Shown here: piece by piece, positions 1 through 7,683 of the stretch
How the letters are laid out: each line of letters starts with the position of its first letter
Numbering within the stretch: the stretch's first letter is position 1
Assembly: GCA_030667705.1 (NCBI GenBank)
Contig: DAOUVJ010000009.1
Coordinates: 1 to 40,401 of the forward strand
From: Promethearchaeota archaeon
GTDB taxonomy: Archaea > Asgardarchaeota > Lokiarchaeia > Sigyniarchaeales > SOKP01
Length of the DNA: 40,401 nucleotides
Reading direction: 5' to 3'
The notes under the pieces: model-generated
Seen by the model: the letters and a program-made list of their open reading frames with translations, nothing else
The model's database searches: none
What the model was told of the DNA's origin: nothing
Position numbers and translations under genes: made by a program

Positions 1-1
1 A

Positions 2-2764
2 GATGCGTTTCTTTTTGATTCACCTCAAAATACTTTTCGAGTTAATGGAATAGCGAACTTCATTTCAGATTCGATTAATGATGGAGGTTGGGGATTTAAA
101 GGAAATCCATTATTAAACGACTCAGATATTATTACTACTTATAATGCGATTTATTTAGCAAATAGATTCTCGAAAAACTTTCTAATCAACGATACTAACA
201 TCGGAAAGTTCATTAATTCAACTTTTCTTCCCACAGGGGGGGGAATAGGCTATTTCCTAACAAATAATTCATTCTCCATAACTTTAGAATCAAATTATTA
301 TGGAATTAGAGCGTTTCAAGATTTAGGCATGAACTATAGTATTTCAGAAACTTTACCAATTTGGACGTTCATATTTTCATCATTTAACAGTACTGATGGA
401 GGATATAGAGACCCTCTTAGCTTGAGATCTGATGTCCAATCTACATATTTTGCGTTAGCAGCATTAGAAACTCTTGGGTACTCATTTCATAATGAGACTA
501 AAACATTGGAATTTCTAATCCAAAGCCAGAATGTTGATGGTGGATTTAGTTCAGCTCCCAATAGTGAATCTGATTTTAAATCAGGATGGGCAGCTATAAA
601 AGCAATCGATCTATTAAAATCTGAGATGGTTCTTTCTATTGCTCAAAAAGATTCAATAAACCAAACTACAATTGACTATTATAATTGGTTGCATTACTTT
701 CAAGCCTTCAATACACTTTTTGGGTCAATTACATTACAATCAAATTATGATGGTGTGTTAGCACTAAAGAATTATGCTCCTGAAACGTTTATTAATTCCT
801 TATTTGAAGATTATCAAATTATTTCCATATTGAACTATGTAAATGCTTGTTTTAACCTTTTTGATTATGGGTTTGGTCCACGACCTAACCAAAATTCAAC
901 CTTATTTTCTACTTATTGTGCTTTAAATATAATAGAAATGTTTTTGCCTTTCAATTATGAGGATCTTGGGGAAACAATTAGAATCTTATCTCTTACAACA
1001 TCCAATTATTTAATTGAACTTCAAAATAATGACGGAGGATTTCGAGCAGGAGGTGATATTGATTATATTTTATCATTATATATTCCATATAATGATGTAT
1101 TTCTCAATTTAATTGATACAAATATTTCAGTTGTACAATCCACATATTGGGCATTAGATTCGTTAGTATTCTTAGATTCACTTGATAAAATTGATAATGT
1201 GAATCTTACTCATTGGGTTAGGTCTTGTCAGAATGCTGATGGTGGTTTCTCCATATACATCGGATTTCACAGCGATACCATATCTACGTATTATGGATTA
1301 GAGATATTTAATGAGCTTTTATATCAAGAACCAATGTCAATAATAAGCGTGATAGAATTTCTGAAAAGCGCTCAAAACACTGATGGGAGCTTTTCTTTAC
1401 TTCCAGCATTAGGAACATATTTAGACTTACCTTCGAACTTTTTAGTGACTTATCTTGCTTCAAAAGCATTATATGACTATAACTACCAGCCTGAGGAGAT
1501 CGAAAAAACTCTGATTTGGTACGCAGGATGTATTAGTCAAACAACTGGAGGAGTAGGAGATTCTCCCGGATTTGGAGGAGATCTTAGGAATGTTCCATAT
1601 GGTATATTAATAATTGATGAGTTAAAAATAGATCAAAGTTTTAACTCGAAGCCGTGGAACCAGATGCTGTTTTATATTTTACTAACAGAAGCGGGTTTAA
1701 TCATTTTATATATACTTCTTAAAGTTTATCAAAAACTCTCCATTCCTCAAAAGATTAAGCTGAGGCTAGGAATTGGAGAAAAATTTACTCCAAATTACTT
1801 GAAACAATTTTCTGCTATTGACTGTGAGAATTTGAGTGTATTTGTGGGGAAAAAATTAATAGTAGATTCAGTATCATTGAACTTGCAACACGGAAAAATT
1901 TTAGGGATTCTTGGTGAAAGTGGTGCTGGTAAGTCAACATTCATTAAAGGATTACTTGGAATGCGTAAACTCACCGGTTTTTGTCGAATTTACGGATTGG
2001 ATATTAATAAACGGAATGCTCGGAGAATAAGGCCGATTTATGGATATGTTCCTCAAGATTTAGCTAAATTGTATCTTGATTTTACAGTACTTGAAAATAT
2101 TTTTTATTTTGGAAATCAATATGGATTGACGGAAAAAGAAATCTATAGTAGGTCGAAAAGAATCTTAAGAAATTTGGAAATCGAAGATAAAACAAATGAA
2201 TATGTCCGAAATTTATCCGGGGGTCAAAAACGAAGAGTAAGCATTGCAATTGGATTAATTCATAATCCCATTTTTCTCATTTTAGATGAGCCTACTTCAG
2301 GACTTGACCCAATAATTCGAGAGAGTTTATGGTTAACTTTAACCAGGATAAATGAACAATTTGGAACAACATTAATAGTCATAACTCATTATCCCGAGGA
2401 ATCAAGATTTTGTAATTATGTAGCAATTTTTGGTAGAAATCGTGGGATGATAGATTATGGAAAACCAAAAAATTTATTATCCCAATTACCTGGGAAAGGG
2501 CGATCAATTGAAATTACCTTCAAAGAAGTAATACATGAAGCAATAGAAAAGTTAGAAGCCATCGATGGCATCGATAAAGTCCTTGAAAATAAAGCAGGTA
2601 CTGATTTTTCACTTTTCACAGAATTAAATATAAAGAAGCTTACCGAAGGAGTAGAAAAAATCTTTGGAGGTTTTATCATACAGCAGATTAAGCAAACGGA
2701 TGCCAGGATGGAGCAATTTTTCAGATATAAAGCAATGGAGGTACCAACTATTGAAGAATTCTAA
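2..2764 (+). CDS. Alpha/alpha-toroid repeat - membrane helix - ABC ATPase fusion protein (5' partial)
   Basis: The reading frame is open to the first base of the window, so the true start lies upstream; the first internal ATG is at 329. Residue numbers below count from that Met. Up to about residue 440 the protein is built of roughly eight repeats of the prenyltransferase/squalene-cyclase type, with motifs such as QNVDGGF, QNNDGGF, QNADGGF and QNTDGSF, each followed by a (S)TYxAL helix. I see no DxDD cyclase motif or clear zinc-ligand set, so binding rather than catalysis is likely. One hydrophobic helix (about 445-467) follows, then a complete ABC ATPase: Walker A GESGAGKST (529-537), signature LSGGQ (629-633), Walker B with D653-E654, and the H-loop in VITHY. 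By topology the toroid should lie outside the cell and the ATPase inside. The gene overlaps its downstream partner by 14 nt. The domain assignments are strong; the function is unknown. Confidence 0.85.
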   Translation, partial: DAFLFDSPQNTFRVNGIANFISDSINDGGWGFKGNPLLNDSDIITTYNAIYLANRFSKNFLINDTNIGKFINSTFLPTGGGIGYFLTNNSFSITLESNYYGIRAFQDLGMNYSISETLPIWTFIFSSFNSTDGGYRDPLSLRSDVQSTYFALAALETLGYSFHNETKTLEFLIQSQNVDGGFSSAPNSESDFKSGWAAIKAIDLLKSEMVLSIAQKDSINQTTIDYYNWLHYFQAFNTLFGSITLQSNYDGVLALKNYAPETFINSLFEDYQIISILNYVNACFNLFDYGFGPRPNQNSTLFSTYCALNIIEMFLPFNYEDLGETIRILSLTTSNYLIELQNNDGGFRAGGDIDYILSLYIPYNDVFLNLIDTNISVVQSTYWALDSLVFLDSLDKIDNVNLTHWVRSCQNADGGFSIYIGFHSDTISTYYGLEIFNELLYQEPMSIISVIEFLKSAQNTDGSFSLLPALGTYLDLPSNFLVTYLASKALYDYNYQPEEIEKTLIWYAGCISQTTGGVGDSPGFGGDLRNVPYGILIIDELKIDQSFNSKPWNQMLFYILLTEAGLIILYILLKVYQKLSIPQKIKLRLGIGEKFTPNYLKQFSAIDCENLSVFVGKKLIVDSVSLNLQHGKILGILGESGAGKSTFIKGLLGMRKLTGFCRIYGLDINKRNARRIRPIYGYVPQDLAKLYLDFTVLENIFYFGNQYGLTEKEIYSRSKRILRNLEIEDKTNEYVRNLSGGQKRRVSIAIGLIHNPIFLILDEPTSGLDPIIRESLWLTLTRINEQFGTTLIVITHYPEESRFCNYVAIFGRNRGMIDYGKPKNLLSQLPGKGRSIEITFKEVIHEAIEKLEAIDGIDKVLENKAGTDFSLFTELNIKKLTEGVEKIFGGFIIQQIKQTDARMEQFFRYKAMEVPTIEEF
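2737..2742 (+). promoter_or_regulatory. Shine-Dalgarno GGAGGT deciding a TTG start
   Basis: A perfect GGAGGT lies inside the end of the upstream gene, 8 nt before the TTG at 2751. The in-frame ATGs at 2664 and 2700 lack such a site and would force an overlap of 65-100 nt, so the TTG is the better start for the second ABC-like protein. Confidence 0.65.
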
Positions 2765-4484
2765 AAATACCGAGCTTGAACGTATAAGAGAAAAGATCGT
2801 TGATGCTATCCGTTCTTCTCGTCGCTTTTGGATAACTTTTCGAGAAGGTACTTTTGGTATTGCTTCAATAGTCAATCTAATATATAAAAAATCGTTTGTG
2901 GAAGTATTATTTTTTACTAACTCAGATGTTATGGAAAAAGGAGTTCCCTTACTAAAAATTTACACTCCTCTTGAAGATGAGATCGATTTTGACGAAATTC
3001 TCATAGAACCAGATTTTGATGAAGATGGTCTCATTAGCCCCAAAAAAATTATAAGTCGCATGAGAAGACTCATTCTTAGAGAGTTTCAAAACCATCTTGG
3101 GATATTAGATCAAGAAATAAGGTTAATTGATGATCATTATGAGAATTACGCAATTGATAATATCCCATATCATAGAGAAATTAGGATTTCATATTCCAAT
3201 TTTATTATTTCAGTAGATATTAATTTTGAAAGATATCCTCTCCCCCCAATCATATCTTTTTCAACTACATTAGCAAAAATTATATCTGAAAGGGATTTTC
3301 ATGAACAAGATATATTTTCAATTTGGGAGGTGAATAAATCTCCTCACATAATAGAATTAGTAGATTTATTAAGCGAACTCGTTGCTGATAAGTTGAAAAT
3401 AAATCGTTTACCCCAAAATTCTCAATTTTTGCGTCTTAATAACGTATCAATAGGGGATACCATTAGGAGCATCTCACTTAAAATTCATAGAGGAAAATCA
3501 ATTGGAACCATTTATGGGGGTTCTGAAGGAGGTGAGGAAACATACCAATTTGATCTATTAAACCTATTTGAATCAATTATGGGTTCTAATAAAGATTTTT
3601 CGGGAGTTATCCAACTTTTTGGAACTTCAGTTCAACTCATACCAAAAGAGAATTTGAAACATTACTTTATCATTCCCGAAGCATATGATGCAAAAATACA
3701 AAATATAAAACTCAGAAAAGCCATTAAATACCAGATCAATTTAAAAGAAGCATTTAAATCACAAAAAAGTGAATTAAATCATATTCTAAAAAATGCGGGA
3801 TTTACTCCAAGCTTGGATAATGTCATGGGAGATTTCTTAGTAGCAGGAACTTATCACTTGAATAGAGGAAAAAAATTCATAAATAAAGCTTTAGAAGTAA
3901 CTGGATTATTAAATAAGAAAAATAAAAGATTTAATGAATTAACTCCCTTAGAATTCTTCCAATTCTCTATTGCTCGAACTTTATTACAATCTCCAAAAAT
4001 AATCATGTTTTCAATTCCTCCAGATCTCCTCGGAAAGCTTGATTTTGATAAATTTAATAATTATATTAATAGCATTAAGAAAAAATTTCATCTTGTTCTA
4101 ATAATTCATGGTCCTGAGGAGGTTATTTCAGAATGTGATGAAATTCTCACAATTAACAAAACTGAATCAAAAATTGGAACATATAATCAATATATTAATG
4201 AATTACCTAGTTCTGGAGAGGTCATTACAGTAGAATTAGATAATCCAAGTGAGGATTTAATGGAATCCTTTTTGAATTTGAAAAGAATATCATTAATTTT
4301 AGAAGAACGTCAAAATGAGAAATATAAACTGTTTATAAAAGAGAATCCAAATGAAGTTCTTGTCGACTTGACAGAACTTTTTGGTTCAAAGTTATTTAGC
4401 TTTAGAAGAACAAGAGCCACATTATTGGATTATATAAATTTTAAGTGTAATATAGATGAATTAAAGGTGGAAAAAAATGTTTAA
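2751..4484 (+). CDS. UBC/RWD-like domain fused to a degenerate ABC ATPase
   Basis: I start this 577-residue protein at TTG 2751 because of the GGAGGT 8 nt upstream. The second half aligns by layout with the ABC ATPase of the preceding gene, but every catalytic motif is eroded. The Walker A position reads GGSEGGEETYQF with no GKST, the signature region is LTPLEFFQFSIA, and the Walker B position ends IIMFSIPP instead of a DE pair. It is therefore probably a non-hydrolysing pseudo-ATPase partner. The N-terminal half contains beta-strands, then FERYPLPPIISF, then IWEVNKSPHIIELVDLLSEL. This recalls the YPxxPP-to-helix layout of UBC/RWD folds, and there is no Cys at the expected active site. The UBC/RWD reading is inference from pattern only. 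The stop overlaps the next gene's ATG by 8 nt, implying translational coupling. Confidence 0.7.
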   Translation: MKNSKNTELERIREKIVDAIRSSRRFWITFREGTFGIASIVNLIYKKSFVEVLFFTNSDVMEKGVPLLKIYTPLEDEIDFDEILIEPDFDEDGLISPKKIISRMRRLILREFQNHLGILDQEIRLIDDHYENYAIDNIPYHREIRISYSNFIISVDINFERYPLPPIISFSTTLAKIISERDFHEQDIFSIWEVNKSPHIIELVDLLSELVADKLKINRLPQNSQFLRLNNVSIGDTIRSISLKIHRGKSIGTIYGGSEGGEETYQFDLLNLFESIMGSNKDFSGVIQLFGTSVQLIPKENLKHYFIIPEAYDAKIQNIKLRKAIKYQINLKEAFKSQKSELNHILKNAGFTPSLDNVMGDFLVAGTYHLNRGKKFINKALEVTGLLNKKNKRFNELTPLEFFQFSIARTLLQSPKIIMFSIPPDLLGKLDFDKFNNYINSIKKKFHLVLIIHGPEEVISECDEILTINKTESKIGTYNQYINELPSSGEVITVELDNPSEDLMESFLNLKRISLILEERQNEKYKLFIKENPNEVLVDLTELFGSKLFSFRRTRATLLDYINFKCNIDELKVEKNV

Positions 4485-5280
4485 AAGTTTGTATATCATG
4501 GATGAAAATGGACATTTATTGTATTCAAAGAATTTCATGAAGCAGCAATATGATGAAAATATTTTAATCGGTTTCTTCACGTCTATAGCTAATTTTAGCA
4601 GAGAAGCTTTAGGGGGCGTGGTAAAGAATTTAAATTTAGGACAAAATAATAAGCTCATATTATTACCAAATGCGGAAGAAAGATTATTAGGTGCAGCTAT
4701 AGTAAGTGATAATGATAATGAAGAGCTAATTTCTCGAATTTTAAAAAATGTCTTGCAGGATTTTATAGATACTTATTCTCCCGATTATGAGATTGAAAAA
4801 ATTCTCGAGGAAGAAATGCAACATATTGTTAATTCCAATTTAAGCGATAATATCCTTCATTCTCCCTTAAAACGATTGATATTATCTTGGATAATTGTTG
4901 GTCCTTTAACATATCCCTTGATTTTATTGAGCATTTACGCAACTAATTTTATATATCTCATTTTAGATTTGAATCGATTTCTCTCCCTAGAATTCCTCTT
5001 TACTCGATTCCTCCCAGCTTTAATCTTGTTATCAATATTTAATATAATTATTCTGTTCTTAATACCGAATTTCGTCCTGGGTTATCTTTCTCCAAATAGG
5101 AAAATAGCTTTTCTTAATTCAATAATATATGTAGGAGTATCTATTACCTTATACTTTTATTCTTCTGAGCCAAATTTCGCGTATATCGTTATTAGTAATT
5201 TGCCTTTAGCGTTAATATTTTCATTATTTTTCCTATTTGTAGGTACACGGTACTCTTCAAGGAAATTTCTGAAGAAGTAA
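4477..5280 (+). CDS. Longin-like domain protein with about four membrane helices
   Basis: This 267-residue protein starts at an ATG 6 nt after AGGTGG, overlapping the previous stop. Residues 1-105 look like the longin/roadblock-type alpha-beta domains abundant in Asgard genomes: it opens MFKSLYIMDENGHLLYSKNF, then has a helix through GFFTSIANFSREALG, further beta-strands, and a C-terminal helix ISRILKNVLQDFIDTY. After a short acidic linker come about four hydrophobic segments (roughly 130-165, 172-205, 210-228 and 235-260), and the protein ends in a basic tail. It could be the membrane subunit of the complex formed with the two ABC-type proteins, with the longin domain facing the cytoplasm. 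The membrane region resembles no transporter family I recognise. The longin call is by pattern, not by search. Confidence 0.65.
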   Translation: MFKSLYIMDENGHLLYSKNFMKQQYDENILIGFFTSIANFSREALGGVVKNLNLGQNNKLILLPNAEERLLGAAIVSDNDNEELISRILKNVLQDFIDTYSPDYEIEKILEEEMQHIVNSNLSDNILHSPLKRLILSWIIVGPLTYPLILLSIYATNFIYLILDLNRFLSLEFLFTRFLPALILLSIFNIIILFLIPNFVLGYLSPNRKIAFLNSIIYVGVSITLYFYSSEPNFAYIVISNLPLALIFSLFFLFVGTRYSSRKFLKK

Positions 5281-5591
5281 TTTATTTATTTATTTATTTT
5301 TATTAAAAAAAAAATTACTTCCACTATTTAAATATTTGAGAAAGCGAATAATTAAATATTGAAAATATAATAACATTTTCAAAAGATATGGATCAATTTT
5401 AATAAAAGATAATATTCATCGAAGAAATTTTGCATAATTGGAATTGATGAGGATCTTAGATGAAAGGAAAGATTATATCTTTCAAAATTGCCACCATTAT
5501 TACAAAGATGTTAGGGTTTGGGTTTTGAATTAACATTGGTAAAAAAAGGTTTCAAGTTGATTTCATAATATCAACTTAAGAGGTATATAAT
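5281..5591. other. 311-bp intergenic region
   Basis: It begins with a T-rich stretch containing tandem TTTA units (5281-5301), a plausible archaeal terminator for the ABC/longin operon. The middle has no credible ORF or RNA gene. Near its end lies a 7-bp inverted repeat (5554-5560 and 5571-5577), directly before the AAGAGG ribosome-binding site of the response regulator. Confidence 0.5.
5554..5577 (+). promoter_or_regulatory. Inverted repeat before the response regulator
   Basis: AAGTTGA and TCAACTT form a perfect 7-bp inverted repeat with a 10-nt spacer, ending just before the AAGAGG Shine-Dalgarno at 5578-5583. It could be an operator or a small 5'-UTR hairpin hiding the ribosome site. In such AT-rich DNA chance is possible. 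Confidence 0.3.
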
Positions 5592-5957
5592 ATGATTTCT
5601 GTTTTAATTGTAGAAGATGATTTGTCCTTACAGCGACTTTATGAAATGATGTTAAAAACATTTGGATTTAATGTTTTAGCGAAAGCTAGTAATGGAAAGG
5701 ACGCGATTGATGTTTTCATATCTTTGGATATTAAACCAGATGTAATCCTAATGGATCATAGAATGCCCGTAAAAAATGGAATTGATACAACAATAGAAAT
5801 TCTTAAATGCAATTCGCATTCAAAAATCATCTTCGTTAGCGCTGATAAATCAATTAAGAAAGAAGCTTTATCTATAGGTGCGTCTCGTTTCATCGAAAAA
5901 CCATTTAGTGTAACAAAATTACACGAGGAAATTAATAAAGTAGTACAAAACCCTTAA
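5592..5957 (+). CDS. Stand-alone CheY-like response regulator
   Basis: This is a single receiver domain of 121 residues with no output domain. All expected residues are present: the acidic pair D9/D10, phospho-acceptor D55 in LMDHRMP, S83 in VSADK and K103 in EKPF. AAGAGG 8 nt upstream of the ATG fixes the start. No histidine kinase is encoded in the window, so its partner must be elsewhere. It would act by phosphorylation-dependent binding to another protein in the cytoplasm. It lies between the ABC/longin operon and the flavoprotein operon, with about 220-310 bp on either side, so it is probably transcribed alone. Confidence 0.9.
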   Translation: MISVLIVEDDLSLQRLYEMMLKTFGFNVLAKASNGKDAIDVFISLDIKPDVILMDHRMPVKNGIDTTIEILKCNSHSKIIFVSADKSIKKEALSIGASRFIEKPFSVTKLHEEINKVVQNP

Positions 5958-6182
5958 ACAAACATAATAATACAAATCTCAAGGTCAATTTTATCACTCA
6001 AGCTCATTTCTTAACAAAACTCTTATTTAAATGTCATCTACAATAAAATTATAAATGACAATAATACTATTACTATTTTTGGACAAAGTAAATTTAAAAT
6101 TTAGTCATTAATTTATCAATTCAATACATCACTTATGTAAAAAAATCAAAAAATATTAAGATAATTTAAGAGGTTACTAGAA

Positions 6183-7664
6183 ATGAGCTATAAATTACCT
6201 ACAGAAAAAGACCTCGGAGCAATGATCGGTATTGTCGGAAAAGAATATGCTTCCAACAATAAAGCGATCACGGCTTCATACCTGACAAAAGCTGTCATGG
6301 GTTTAGAGGCTCAAATTCCAGACATCATCGTGCGACCAAAATACGTCGAGGAAATCCGAAAAATTCTGGTATACTGCTCTCAAGAAAAAATAGCTGTCAG
6401 CCCTTTATCTGGTGGATTATCTGGGGGATTTGCTTGCCCCACAATTAAACCTGGAGGGGTATTGATTGATCTCGCTCGAATGGACCGCATCATCGAGATC
6501 GATGAGAAGAATCGCTATGTTATAGTAGAACCAGGAGTCACAAATGGTCAACTCTGGGCATACATGGAGAAATACCATCCTAATTGGGCACCTCCGATTG
6601 CTGATGGTGCACCACCTGCAGCAACTGTAATGGGTGATGCAATCGATCGTGGATTTTCACTATATACGTCCAGTGTTGGGCCCCAAGGTGATAATTTTAT
6701 GGCAGGTGAAATCGTATTCCCTAATGGTGACGTTCTGCGGACAGGTTCCTGGGCACTTCCAACCGCTAAACCTTTCTATAAGTATGGAATAGGACCAGAT
6801 ATGTGGAGTTTTCTCATGGGTTCTCAGGGAACAATGGGAGTCATGACTAAAGTCGCAGTTAAGATTTTTCCACATCCTAAATTCAAAACGGTAATCGCTT
6901 GGGGCATGAGTAATCCCCAAGACATGCAAGATTTAACCCTTGAAGTCGGAATGCAAGAATTCGGAGTTGCGCATAATACAGTAATGGTTCAAGGCGGTAA
7001 TTACCCACTCGTAATGACGAGATGGCCCAAGGACAAGATTCCACATGATTATGCTTTTTACAAGGAAATGGGAATTCCAGAATGGTGGATGAACTGGGAA
7101 TGCTGGGCTCAGAGTCAAGAAGAACTCGATTTTGCAGTTAAAAAAATTAATAGCATGGCAGAGGATTTCAAAGCCAATCGAGCGAAAGATGGCGATGCCA
7201 TGAAACCATGGGTACTCCATCCCAAGCAAATTGCTAGCAGACTTAAAAAACCAAACAAGATAGCTGTTCCATATTCATTATGGGAAGCAGGATTCCTCTT
7301 TATTACGTGGTACACGCCATGGAATGAATGTGCGCATTTTGCTGAAATGTATAACGCAGCAATGGAGAAATATGGTTTCCCACCAGTAATGTGGATTGCT
7401 AGCATCGAACGATGCCGCCAAGCAATATGCATGCCGATTGTGTGCTTCGATTCCCAGAAACAGGAGGATTTCGAGCGAGTTCAAGCATTGAATCTCGAAA
7501 CTACGGAATATGGTTTGAAACAAGGTTGGTTAAATTATCGACCAGACCCATACATCCACGTTCAAGCCTATTACCAAGCGGGAATGTACTGGAAATACTT
7601 ACGCGCGTTTAAAAAGCTTGTAGACCCGAATGGTATAATGCATCCAGGAAGATTAACTCTCTAA
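6183..7664 (+). CDS. GlcD-like FAD-linked oxidoreductase
   Basis: The 493 residues fit the FAD-binding PCMH-type oxidase family (GlcD, D-lactate dehydrogenase, vanillyl-alcohol oxidase). The N-terminal FAD-binding half contains RPKYVEEIRKIL, the glycine-rich PLSGGLSGG (74-82) and VEPGVTNGQLW, and SQGTMGVMTKVAVKIFPHP. The C-terminal half is the cap domain, ending in LVDPNGIMHPGRL, the usual family terminus. The protein should oxidise a 2-hydroxy acid or related substrate and pass electrons to the iron-sulfur protein encoded 19 nt downstream. The substrate cannot be told from the sequence. The gene is noticeably richer in GC than its neighbours, which suggests high expression or transfer. An AAGAGG-like site precedes the ATG. 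Confidence 0.88.
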   Translation: MSYKLPTEKDLGAMIGIVGKEYASNNKAITASYLTKAVMGLEAQIPDIIVRPKYVEEIRKILVYCSQEKIAVSPLSGGLSGGFACPTIKPGGVLIDLARMDRIIEIDEKNRYVIVEPGVTNGQLWAYMEKYHPNWAPPIADGAPPAATVMGDAIDRGFSLYTSSVGPQGDNFMAGEIVFPNGDVLRTGSWALPTAKPFYKYGIGPDMWSFLMGSQGTMGVMTKVAVKIFPHPKFKTVIAWGMSNPQDMQDLTLEVGMQEFGVAHNTVMVQGGNYPLVMTRWPKDKIPHDYAFYKEMGIPEWWMNWECWAQSQEELDFAVKKINSMAEDFKANRAKDGDAMKPWVLHPKQIASRLKKPNKIAVPYSLWEAGFLFITWYTPWNECAHFAEMYNAAMEKYGFPPVMWIASIERCRQAICMPIVCFDSQKQEDFERVQALNLETTEYGLKQGWLNYRPDPYIHVQAYYQAGMYWKYLRAFKKLVDPNGIMHPGRLTL

Positions 7665-7683
7665 ACTAAGGAGGTAAAAAAAA

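Noticed and set aside
2664-2750. Longer N-terminus for the pseudo-ABC protein from ATG 2664 or 2700
   Set aside because: It would overlap the upstream gene by 65-100 nt, whereas TTG 2751 has a perfect GGAGGT at ideal distance.
5281-5301. Tandem TTTA units as a functional repeat
   Set aside because: They are short and low in complexity in AT-rich intergenic DNA; a T-rich terminator explains them.
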